Assembly: GCA_945227095.1 (NCBI GenBank)
Contig: CALYOC010000050.1
Coordinates: 1 to 6,106 of the forward strand
Reading direction: 5' to 3'
Source: an uncultured Clostridia bacterium
GTDB lineage: Bacteria; Bacillota; Clostridia; Oscillospirales; Acutalibacteraceae
Length of the DNA: 6,106 bases
A model generated the notes under the pieces. It saw nothing but the letters and a program-made list of their open reading frames with translations, was not told the origin of the DNA and made no database searches. A program made the translations under genes and the position numbers. This document shows positions 1-4,842 of this stretch, in pieces. Numbering within the stretch: position 1 is the stretch's first letter; each line of letters opens with the position of its first letter.

Positions 1-222
1 ATATGGGGCGGCTTGTCAACGGGATTGCCGATTGTATTTTGGACAGCTATCACGCCCACCCCCTCTATCGCCAAGGAGCAGGACACGGTAAACCTCGACA
101 CAATGACAAACGATAAAATCACAATCAGAGGCAGACACGACCCCTGTATTGTTCCCAGAGCGGTGCCCGTAATTGAAAGTGTCACAGCTCTGGCAATATT
201 AGACGCATACTTGGAGAAATAA
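1..222 (+). CDS. aroC: Chorismate synthase, C-terminal fragment (gene enters from the left edge)
   Basis: Chorismate synthase converts 5-enolpyruvylshikimate-3-phosphate to chorismate, the last step of the cytosolic shikimate pathway, using reduced FMN as cofactor. Only the last 73 codons are in the window; the frame is open from base 1 and ends with TAA at 220-222. The visible protein has the family's C-terminal blocks: GGLSTGLPIVF near the start, then TPSIAKEQDTV, and RHDPCIVPRAVPVIES at residues 45-60, which fits the chorismate synthase signature R-H-D-P-C...E-S. A TTG codon at 13 is internal, not a start. The stop is one base before the pheA start, so the two genes are almost certainly co-transcribed and perhaps translationally coupled. 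Family assignment is secure; the N-terminal part, including most of the FMN site, cannot be seen. Confidence 0.96.
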   Translation: MWGGLSTGLPIVFWTAITPTPSIAKEQDTVNLDTMTNDKITIRGRHDPCIVPRAVPVIESVTALAILDAYLEK

Positions 223-223
223 A

Positions 224-1363
224 ATGGACTTAAAGGATATACGCAAGAAAATAGACGGCATTGATGAGCAACTGCTCCCCTTGCTCAAACAGAGAATGGA
301 GCTTGCCGCAGATGTCGCCGAATACAAAAAGGCTAATTCAATCCCTGTGCTCAACCAGGCAAGAGAGGACGAAATACTTGAACGCATAGGCGGCAAGGCG
401 GGCGAATACTCCGACGCGCTGAAAATAATATACGCCTCTATGTTCGATGTCAGCCGCGCAGAACAGCACAGAATAATGGGCGCGGGAAAAGAACTGCGCA
501 GTGAGGTCGAAGGCGCGCTCAATTCCAAAGCAGAAAGAAATGACGGCGCCGCAATCGGTTGTCAGGGAGTCACCGGCGCTTACTCCGGCATTGCTGCGAA
601 AAAGATTTTTCCCAACTGCAAAACAAGGTTTTACGAAAGCTTTGAGGAGGTCTTTGACGCGGTTGAAAACGGAGAATGCCGATACGGTGTTATCCCGATA
701 GAAAACTCCTCCTCCGGCTCTGTTCACGAGGTTTACGACTTGGTTTTGCAGCACAAGTTTTACATAGCAGAGGTTGTCAACCTGCAAATATCACACTGCC
801 TGCTCGCCAAAAAAGGGGCAAAAAAGGACGAGCTTAAAACAGTTTGCTCAAAAATGCAGGCACTCGAACAGTGCAAAAGGTATATCAAGGATAATAAACT
901 AAATATAAAAGAAGAAGTCAACACCGCCATCGCCTCTCAAAAGGTGAGTGTGAGCGACGATAAAACTCTTTGTGCAATCGGCTCTCCCCTGTGCGCCGCA
1001 AGCTACAATCTTCAAATAGTCGAAATGGATATACAGGATTCCGAAAAGAACAGCACACGGTTCATCGTTATAAGCAAATATTTAGAAATTGTACCTGACG
1101 CAAATAAAATCAGCGTTATCTTTTCCATACCGCACTCCGCGGGAAGCCTTTACAGAATATTGGCGCGCGTTGCCATGTTCGGTCTCAACCTTACAAAAAT
1201 CGAATCAAGACCGATTCCCGAAGGAAATTTTGAATACTATTTCTACCTCGATTTCAGCGGAAATTTGGAGAATGAAAAAACGCTCGATTTGATGTGCGCC
1301 CTGAGTGACGAACTGCCGTATTTCTCATTTTTGGGTAACTACAGGGAAACGGATATTAACTAA
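224..1363 (+). CDS. pheA: Bifunctional chorismate mutase/prephenate dehydratase (P-protein)
   Basis: This 379-residue enzyme converts chorismate to prephenate and then to phenylpyruvate, the committed branch to phenylalanine. Residues 1-85 are an AroQ-type chorismate mutase: R7, R24, K35, R47 and E48 align by eye with the E. coli active-site residues R11, R28, K39, R51 and E52. Residues about 109-285 are prephenate dehydratase, with GCQGVTGAYS (112-121), PIENSSSG (158-165) and the catalytic TRF motif at 278-280. Residues about 294-375 are a regulatory ACT domain with ESRP at 327-330; the usual GALV motif is GSLY at 307-310, so phenylalanine feedback inhibition is likely but not certain. Length matches the fused P-proteins of clostridia and enterobacteria rather than the stand-alone Bacillus enzyme. 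The ATG at 224 has a GGAG at 213-216 with a 7-base gap, inside the end of aroC. A terminator follows at 1372. Confidence 0.97.
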   Translation: MDLKDIRKKIDGIDEQLLPLLKQRMELAADVAEYKKANSIPVLNQAREDEILERIGGKAGEYSDALKIIYASMFDVSRAEQHRIMGAGKELRSEVEGALNSKAERNDGAAIGCQGVTGAYSGIAAKKIFPNCKTRFYESFEEVFDAVENGECRYGVIPIENSSSGSVHEVYDLVLQHKFYIAEVVNLQISHCLLAKKGAKKDELKTVCSKMQALEQCKRYIKDNKLNIKEEVNTAIASQKVSVSDDKTLCAIGSPLCAASYNLQIVEMDIQDSEKNSTRFIVISKYLEIVPDANKISVIFSIPHSAGSLYRILARVAMFGLNLTKIESRPIPEGNFEYYFYLDFSGNLENEKTLDLMCALSDELPYFSFLGNYRETDIN

Positions 1364-1371
1364 AAAATTAA

Positions 1372-1407
1372 CCTCGCTTTCATCGTGCAAAGCGAGGCTG
1401 TTTTTTT
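1372..1407 (+). terminator. Intrinsic terminator of the aroC-pheA operon
   Basis: A 9-bp perfect stem (CCTCGCTTT at 1372-1380 with AAAGCGAGG at 1389-1397) encloses an 8-base loop. A run of seven T follows at 1401-1407. It begins 8 bases after the pheA stop and is oriented for + strand transcripts. Confidence 0.93.
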
Positions 1408-1516
1408 ACAATTTAATGCATTTTCTTTCCCGTTGTAAAGGTAAAACACTTGCGGAAAAGGACTTTTTTGCAAGTAAAATTTCATTATTTTTTTCAATAT
1501 CTGCTTGTATAAAAAA

Positions 1517-1646
1517 TGTGGATAACCTGTGGAAAATGTTTAAAAGTGCCCTATTTTTGTCAAGTAAAATGTTAAAAAAAATAAAATTTGGTTAAATTTA
1601 CAAAAAAGTTTTATGGTATTTAACATTTTCAACAATGTTTTTAACA
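1517..1646. promoter_or_regulatory. Cluster of DnaA-box-like 9-mers in two opposed groups
   Basis: Read on the - strand, 1525-1517 is TTATCCACA, a perfect DnaA box. After a GG dinucleotide on that strand, 1536-1528 is TTTTCCACA, a common strong variant. Abutting it, 1545-1537 is TTTTAAACA, and 1578-1570 is TTTTTAACA, both weaker. On the + strand a mirror group reads TATTTAACA (1617-1625), TTTTCAACA (1626-1634) and TTTTTAACA (1638-1646). TTTTCAACA differs from a consensus-type box (TTTTCCACA) at one position; the other two differ at two or more. Tandem 9-mers of this kind next to AT-rich DNA are typical of DnaA-binding sites at origins and DnaA-titrating clusters. The first two boxes are convincing; the rest are degenerate in a sequence already rich in T and A. 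Function as origin, titration site or regulator cannot be decided from the sequence. Confidence 0.6.
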
Positions 1647-1711
1647 AAATCGCGTGAAAATAAATTTCAAAGAATTTTACCGATTTCAAGGGTATATGTA
1701 TATTGAGATGT

Positions 1712-1776
1712 ATAAAAATTAAATAAAAAAATTTTAAAAAATTTTTTATTTTGATTTTTTGAAATTTTAAAATTTT
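1712..1776. other. Phased A-tract/T-tract segment, probably curved and easily melted
   Basis: A-tracts start at 1714, 1725 and 1736, spaced by 11 bases, close to one helical turn. They are followed by T-tracts at 1742-1747, 1755-1760, 1765-1768 and 1773-1776. The segment contains only one or two G or C bases. Such DNA is expected to be intrinsically bent on the A-tract side and thermodynamically weak. It lies about 70 bases to the right of the DnaA-box-like cluster, the kind of position an unwinding element could occupy. Confidence 0.5.
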
Positions 1777-1897
1777 AACTTGCAAAATTTATTAAAAACC
1801 TACTGCTGAAATCCACCCTTTAAAAGCACAGAAGAAAATAAAAGAAAACAATTACTTTATCTTACCTGAATGTTATAAAAAAGTATTATTTCTAATA

Positions 1898-1938
1898 AAA
1901 ACCCACCGAAAAATGATAACACATTTTCGGTGGGTTTT
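1898..1938. terminator. Strong, probably bidirectional intrinsic terminator
   Basis: AAAACCCACCGAAAA (1898-1912) pairs perfectly with TTTTCGGTGGGTTTT (1924-1938), a 15-bp stem with an 11-base loop. The A-flanked left arm and T-flanked right arm supply U-tracts in both directions. On the - strand it lies 43 bases after the stop of the Nudix gene, its most likely client. On the + strand it would stop any read-through from pheA. Confidence 0.92.
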
Positions 1939-1981
1939 ACTTATTTAATTAAAACTCGGCTTTGTACTTGAATTGTGCCAT

Positions 1982-2722
1982 TTACTGCTTTAAATATCCG
2001 TTTTTCTTCAAAAAAGAATGGGCGCGCCAAAGAATTGACCTGTCATTGTCAAAGCGCAGGCTTTTCATAGCGCTTCTGTAATCAATCCACTTGTAGTCCT
2101 CAATTTCCTCCACCTGAATCTTTGTAGCGGTGGAAAGCGCCTTTGCCGCAAAGATATAAACCGTTTTTTCAATCTTGCCCTGAATAGAGTAATCGCTCTT
2201 TCCCTTGAAGCCTTTGATAATCTCAATGTCAATTCCGGTTTCTTCCTTGACCTCGCGCAGTGCCGTTTGCTCATCGGTTTCACCCTGTTCAATATGTCCC
2301 TTCGGGAAGGACCAGTGTGTACTGCGGCGGTTTTTTATAAGCAGATAACGGACAACTCCGTCAACCTTGCGAAATACAATCGCACCGCACGAACGCTCAT
2401 AATAGCAATCGAGCTTATATGAAAAATACTGCTTTAAAAAGCCTATCTGCTCCTCTATTTCGTGATTTATCAAGTGCTTGCTCTTTGGTGCTACCACGAG
2501 GATTTTTTCCCCCGTTTTCTTTGTTAAAACACCTATTATCCTGCCGTCGAATTCTCTGACAGGATGAGTAATACCTAAAATAAAAGCTCCGATTTTTCTC
2601 TCGGAAAGGTCGATATTTCCTCCGACCGCCATGCCATAATTCAAAGGATAGGTAAATCCGTATTCAGGGTCGGTATCACCAACCGCACGGCATACCTTAA
2701 TCCTTGCGTGCTTTCCTAACAT
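1982..2722 (-). CDS. Pyrophosphatase-like domain fused to a Nudix hydrolase domain
   Basis: The chosen start is the ATG at 2722-2720 (246 residues): a GGAG at 2735-2732 lies 9 bases upstream. A TTG at 2737 is in frame but overlaps that site and lacks its own. Numbers below count from the TTG; subtract 5 for the ATG. Residues 6-110 resemble the short clostridial inorganic pyrophosphatase family (MLGKHARIKV, YPLNYG at 30-35, ILG at 53-55, KILVVAPK at 78-85). The acidic DGEEQDA-type segment I recall for that family is replaced by LSERKIGA (44-51), so metal binding and catalysis by this domain are doubtful. Residues about 111-245 are a Nudix hydrolase with WSFPKGHIEQGE and a complete Nudix box: G147, E153, R161-E162, E165-E166, G168. 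The WSFPKGH context suggests a diadenosine tetraphosphate (Ap4A) hydrolase or a related nucleotide-cleaning enzyme, but the substrate is inferred. It probably has its own promoter at 2797-2825. Confidence 0.88.
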   Translation of the reverse strand: MLGKHARIKVCRAVGDTDPEYGFTYPLNYGMAVGGNIDLSERKIGAFILGITHPVREFDGRIIGVLTKKTGEKILVVAPKSKHLINHEIEEQIGFLKQYFSYKLDCYYERSCGAIVFRKVDGVVRYLLIKNRRSTHWSFPKGHIEQGETDEQTALREVKEETGIDIEIIKGFKGKSDYSIQGKIEKTVYIFAAKALSTATKIQVEEIEDYKWIDYRSAMKSLRFDNDRSILWRAHSFLKKNGYLKQ

Positions 2723-2796
2723 ATACAATAACTCCAAAATGCTGTGCTGCCCTAAAAGCGGTATTAAACCAACGACAGCAACGATATAATGAAGAT

Positions 2797-2825
2797 ATTA
2801 TACTAAAAAATCATAATATATACAA
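2797..2825 (-). promoter_or_regulatory. Candidate sigma-A promoter of the Nudix gene
   Basis: On the - strand TTGTAT (2825-2820) and a perfect TATAAT (2802-2797) are separated by 17 bases. The -35 matches consensus at 3 of 6 positions. Transcription would start near 2790, leaving a leader of about 65 bases before the ATG at 2722. The surroundings are AT-rich, so some chance matching is possible. Confidence 0.6.
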
Positions 2826-2894
2826 TAGGTTTTACCCAAGTTTGTATAAAATATCAAATTACGGTGGGTTTACACAAGTATTATCGGTTAAAAA

Positions 2895-3155
2895 TCAAAT
2901 AAATTTTATCACCGCCATTGCAATCACGCCGGGCATTCCGCCAAAGCCGCTCACAAGAAGGCTGACAATGTTCACCGGCAGAGAAAAGCCCGTCATAAGC
3001 GAAGTGAAGTGCACAGCCAAAAGCGCTCCCACACCCGTCACGGCGCTGAAAATAAAGGATTTAATAAAATGATGTGATTTGACAAACGCCGCAAATATTA
3101 TGCCTGCACCGACAACGAGCAAAAAAATAATTAAAAGAGAAAAGGATAAAGACAT
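2895..3155 (-). CDS. bofA: BofA-family protein (pro-sigma-K processing inhibitor type)
   Basis: In Bacillus subtilis BofA is an integral membrane protein of the outer forespore membrane. Together with SpoIVFA it holds the SpoIVFB protease inactive until the forespore signals, timing pro-sigma-K processing. This 86-residue product matches the usual length (87 in B. subtilis). Residues 5-24 form a hydrophobic helix, 31-55 a second, and 58-86 a third hydrophobic stretch. The family's C-terminal pattern is present: TGFSLPVN (55-62) and SGFGGMPGVI (69-78). The ATG at 3155-3153 is preceded by a modest GGTGG at 3166-3162. Many clostridia carry BofA-like proteins without a clear SpoIVFA/SpoIVFB pair, so the exact partner is open. 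It is not beside recR as in Bacillus and appears to be a single-gene unit with a sigma-E-like promoter. I see no clear terminator after its stop. Confidence 0.85.
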   Translation of the reverse strand: MSLSFSLLIIFLLVVGAGIIFAAFVKSHHFIKSFIFSAVTGVGALLAVHFTSLMTGFSLPVNIVSLLVSGFGGMPGVIAMAVIKFI

Positions 3156-3181
3156 ATTTTACCACCGAATGTTTTTGTTAT

Positions 3182-3210
3182 AAAATATGCACCTGTCCCA
3201 AAAAATATGA
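3182..3210 (-). promoter_or_regulatory. Candidate sigma-E-type promoter of bofA
   Basis: On the - strand TCATATT (3210-3204) fits the sigma-E -35 consensus KMATATT exactly. After a 14-base spacer comes CATATTTT (3189-3182), matching the -10 consensus CATACAHT at 6 of 8 positions. The predicted start near 3175 leaves a leader of about 20 bases before the bofA ATG. BofA is a sigma-E (mother-cell) gene in B. subtilis, so site and gene agree. No good sigma-A promoter is evident in this spacer. Confidence 0.5.
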
Positions 3211-3234
3211 TTATTGAACCGCGCTTGATAACAG

Positions 3235-3263
3235 AAAAGCCACTGAATATTATCAGTGGCTTT
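3235..3263 (-). terminator. Intrinsic terminator of the exonuclease gene
   Basis: AAAGCCACTGA (3236-3246) pairs with TCAGTGGCTTT (3253-3263), an 11-bp perfect stem with a 6-base loop. On the - strand the stem ends in a TTTT tract (3238-3235). It lies 21 bases after the exonuclease stop and separates that gene from bofA. Confidence 0.88.
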
Positions 3264-3284
3264 ATTACTAAAGGGTGCTTATAA

Positions 3285-4163
3285 TCAATCTGCTTTATTA
3301 TTTTCGGTATTTGATTCTCGAATTTCTCTTACTTTTTTCTTAAAATCCACATAATCGTAATACTGCTTAAATCTCACCTCGGTGGTAAACCTTCTCTGAC
3401 AGTTCCTGCACTCCATTACACAGCGGTAAAAGCTGTTTTTAAAGCTCCATTTGCTTATTCTTTTAAGCCTTTGACCGCATTTTGGACAATCGGTTAATAA
3501 TTTTTCTGTATCAAAAGCCGGATTTTTAAAGTTCTTTATTACATACGGTTTAAAAAGAAGTCTGTCATAAAACTGCTCGTCGCAGGTCATAATATGCTTT
3601 TCAAACTTCTGCTTCAAATATACCTTTTGCAGACATTGGGCGCTTATAACAGCGTCCGACAATCCCCTGTGCATATCGAGCTGCTCTGTTACAACCGAGA
3701 GCTTCTCGGCGGCAGGCTGCAAACCGAGCTGCATATTCGCAGGTTGATTCAGAAGCTCTCCGCAATACTCCTGCAAATCGACATACGACTTTAAAAACGG
3801 GATTTGGTGACTGCCCGAAAAATACGAGAAATTCTCCATAAGCGCATATATATCGCACTTTCCCCAGCTCATAACAACTGTATCCGATTTCCCTATCCAC
3901 TTTTTAAAATCACTCATAACGCTGCCAAAGCTTTTTCCTGTGCTGATGTCCTCATTGGTTAAATGAGTAAGCTCTATAACCTTCTTTTGCAGATTTTTAC
4001 CTATTTCGGTGGCAATTAGAGACGAGTATGAGTCAATCCCGCGCAAACTTTCATCAAGCTTTACGGCGCCGATTTCGATTATTTCATTTATAAATTTTGA
4101 GTGCTTCTTACTGTAAACACTGTTCCATTCAAGGTCTAAAATAACATACTGAATCCCAATCAC
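3285..4163 (-). CDS. DEDDh-type 3'-5' exonuclease with C-terminal zinc ribbon
   Basis: Residues 5-185 form an RNase T/DnaQ-like exonuclease domain that cleaves single-stranded DNA or RNA ends using two metal ions. The five catalytic residues are visible: D10 and E12 in DLEWN, D104 in SWGKCDIYAL, H165 and D170 in HRGLSDA. Residues about 222-262 form a zinc ribbon with CPKC (226-229) and CRNC (252-255), which may bind nucleic acid. The tail is basic. The domain resembles the KapD/Eri-1-like group, but whether DNA or RNA is the substrate cannot be told. The start is uncertain: an in-frame TAA lies at 4172-4170. The only standard start codon after it is GTG at 4163, which lies inside a sequence resembling the Shine-Dalgarno element (AAAGGGCGGTG). 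Translation may instead begin at an ATT such as 4154. secG lies upstream, separated by a terminator. Confidence 0.88.
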   Translation of the reverse strand: MIGIQYVILDLEWNSVYSKKHSKFINEIIEIGAVKLDESLRGIDSYSSLIATEIGKNLQKKVIELTHLTNEDISTGKSFGSVMSDFKKWIGKSDTVVMSWGKCDIYALMENFSYFSGSHQIPFLKSYVDLQEYCGELLNQPANMQLGLQPAAEKLSVVTEQLDMHRGLSDAVISAQCLQKVYLKQKFEKHIMTCDEQFYDRLLFKPYVIKNFKNPAFDTEKLLTDCPKCGQRLKRISKWSFKNSFYRCVMECRNCQRRFTTEVRFKQYYDYVDFKKKVREIRESNTENNKAD

Positions 4164-4171
4164 CGCCCTTT

Positions 4172-4201
4172 AACATACTCTGACAATAAAAAAATTGGCA
4201 A
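4172..4201 (-). promoter_or_regulatory. Weak candidate promoter of the exonuclease gene, inside the secG terminator
   Basis: On the - strand TTGCCA (4201-4196, 5 of 6 with the -35 consensus) and TATGTT (4177-4172, 4 of 6 with the -10) are 18 bases apart. The -35 is part of the secG terminator stem. The transcript would begin near 4165, almost at the start codon, so it would be leaderless or nearly so. Chance matching cannot be excluded; read-through from secG is the alternative. Confidence 0.3.
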
Positions 4202-4219
4202 TACAATGTACTGCCAATT
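4187..4219 (-). terminator. Intrinsic terminator of secG
   Basis: AATTGGCA (4193-4200) pairs with TGCCAATT (4212-4219). The loop can add three more pairs, TAC (4202-4204) with GTA (4208-4210). On the - strand the stem runs into seven T (4194-4188). It lies 18 bases after the secG stop. Confidence 0.9.
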
Positions 4220-4237
4220 ATAAACTATTCGCTGTAA

Positions 4238-4492
4238 TCAGATGAACAACAAAACAATAAAAGCAACCAATACAACTATAAAGAACGCGATAGATACTAT
4301 TGTTGTGAGCCTTTTAAGTCTGCCCTTCATTGAGTTACCCTTGTTCTTGTCAAAGAATGTATCCTGTGCCGCACCGCCGGCAATCGCACCGGAAAGTCCG
4401 CGCTCATTACCCTCTTGAATAAGTACAATTACAACGATTGCAACAGAGGCAATAATCAAAAATATACCGATAGCTATTTCATACCAAGCCAT
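4238..4492 (-). CDS. secG: Preprotein translocase subunit SecG
   Basis: SecG is the small non-essential subunit of the SecYEG channel and aids SecA-driven protein export across the cytoplasmic membrane. The 84-residue product is of typical size. Two transmembrane helices lie at about residues 5-25 and 63-84. They flank the conserved cytoplasmic loop IQEGNERGLSGAIAGG (25-40) and the following DKNKGNSMKGRLKRLT. The start at 4492-4490 is well supported by GGAGG at 4504-4500 with a 7-base gap; a longer frame reaching 4534 has no such site. In many Firmicutes secG precedes rnr and smpB; here a terminator and an exonuclease gene follow instead. A separate promoter is proposed at 4551-4579. Confidence 0.95.
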   Translation of the reverse strand: MAWYEIAIGIFLIIASVAIVVIVLIQEGNERGLSGAIAGGAAQDTFFDKNKGNSMKGRLKRLTTIVSIAFFIVVLVAFIVLLFI

Positions 4493-4550
4493 TTGTCTTC
4501 CTCCTATATAAATGGATAAACCGCAATTATTCAAACAAATTTGCCTTAAT

Positions 4551-4579
4551 ATATTAACATAAAAGATTTATAAATGCAA
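4551..4579 (-). promoter_or_regulatory. Candidate sigma-A promoter of secG (extended -10)
   Basis: On the - strand TTGCAT (4579-4574) and TAATAT (4556-4551) are separated by 17 bases, and a TG one base before the -10 gives an extended -10 element. Transcription would start near 4544, leaving about 50 bases of AT-rich leader before the ATG. Confidence 0.55.
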
Positions 4580-4617
4580 GCATTTTAGAAAAAAACCGAT
4601 ATATTGTTTAGATAATT

Positions 4618-4732
4618 AAAAAAGAGTTGTTTTAAGATGAAACTTTAGACGCAGTTCAGGCGAAAATATGCCGTTTTAAACCATATCGGGTTCAACTCTC
4701 CTCACCTTAGGAAAAATGTGCCTTAAATTATA
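4618..4732 (-). ncRNA. Candidate small structured RNA or multi-branched terminator upstream of secG
   Basis: On the - strand a perfect TATAAT (4732-4727) is followed about 100 bases later by the end of a 7-bp stem, AGAGTTG (4699-4693) pairing with CAACTCT (4629-4623). That stem runs directly into T residues (4623-4618). Inside it, three short hairpins can be drawn: AACC/GGTT, GGC/GCC and AACT/AGTT, giving a four-way-junction shape. No -35 matching consensus is visible, and I recognise no known riboswitch or small RNA family. The simplest reading is the terminator of the upstream topoisomerase transcript; a short independent RNA is the alternative. Confidence 0.3.
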
Positions 4733-4759
4733 AGAGCTTTTTCGGATAAAATATTTTTA

Positions 4760-4791
4760 GCGGCAAAGTGTTCAGCGTTTGTGTTTGCCGC
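4760..4791. repeat. Inverted repeat (8-bp hairpin)
   Basis: GCGGCAAA (4760-4767) pairs with TTTGCCGC (4784-4791) around a 16-base loop. It adjoins the + strand terminator at 4793 with one base between. Read on the - strand it is followed by an interrupted T/A stretch, so it might help end the topoisomerase transcript, but it lacks a clean U-tract. Confidence 0.6.
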
Positions 4792-4792
4792 A

Positions 4793-4836
4793 GGCCATTT
4801 TCACGCAGAGATGTCTCGGAAAATGGCCGTTTTTTT
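4793..4836 (+). terminator. Strong + strand intrinsic terminator with no + strand gene before it
   Basis: GGCCATTTTC (4793-4802) pairs perfectly with GAAAATGGCC (4819-4828); GAG (4808-4810) and CTC (4815-4817) can extend the hairpin inwards. A run of seven T follows at 4830-4836. The U-tract serves + strand transcription only; on the - strand no T-run follows. It sits 6 bases beyond the topoisomerase stop and could block antisense transcription into that gene. Confidence 0.85.
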
Positions 4837-4842
4837 ATATCA

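Larger units (their letters stand above)
1408..1897. other. Gene-free, extremely AT-rich intergenic region
   Basis: About 490 bases lie between two terminators and contain no credible gene. Short frames here, such as one on the - strand at 1540-1785, encode only low-complexity Phe/Lys/Ile-rich peptides without ribosome-binding sites. The region holds DnaA-box-like 9-mers (1517-1646) and phased A- and T-tracts (about 1712-1776). It also has a 10-base direct repeat, CAAGTAAAAT, at 1471-1480 and 1561-1570. A sequence close to a Spo0A box (TTTGTCAAG, 1555-1563; usual core TGTCRAA, so the last base differs) overlaps the second repeat. Genes on both sides are transcribed towards this region, so it is not a promoter region for either neighbour. 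Confidence 0.8.

Noticed and set aside
1540..1785. Open frame on the - strand that could encode an 81-residue Phe/Lys/Ile-rich peptide in the AT-rich spacer
   Set aside because: The composition simply mirrors poly-A/T sequence. There is no ribosome-binding site or recognisable motif, and it overlaps the DnaA-box-like and A-tract sequences.
1408..1897. Calling this region the chromosomal replication origin outright
   Set aside because: dnaA and other usual neighbours are absent, only two boxes are close to consensus, and the flanking genes converge on the site. Reported as a candidate DnaA-binding cluster instead.
2828..2878. Degenerate direct repeat (GGTTTTACCCAAG at 2828-2840 and GGGTTTACACAAG at 2866-2878)
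   Set aside because: It matches at 11 of 13 positions but occurs only twice, in low-complexity spacer DNA, with no other sign of a mobile element or regulator site.
4493..4534. Longer secG reading frame starting near 4534
   Set aside because: The extra 14 residues run through the GGAGG ribosome-binding site at 4504-4500 that serves the ATG at 4492, and family members begin at that position.
4630..4699. GACGCA and other short motifs suggesting a cyclic-di-GMP or other known riboswitch
   Set aside because: The conserved cores of cyclic-di-GMP, SAM, THF, T-box, cobalamin and lysine elements are not present, and no gene follows on the + strand.
4681..4708. GGGTTCAACTCTC resembling a tRNA or tmRNA T-arm
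   Set aside because: Only three of five stem pairs form, and no matching acceptor, D or anticodon arms are found at tRNA distances. It is part of the longer inverted repeat instead.
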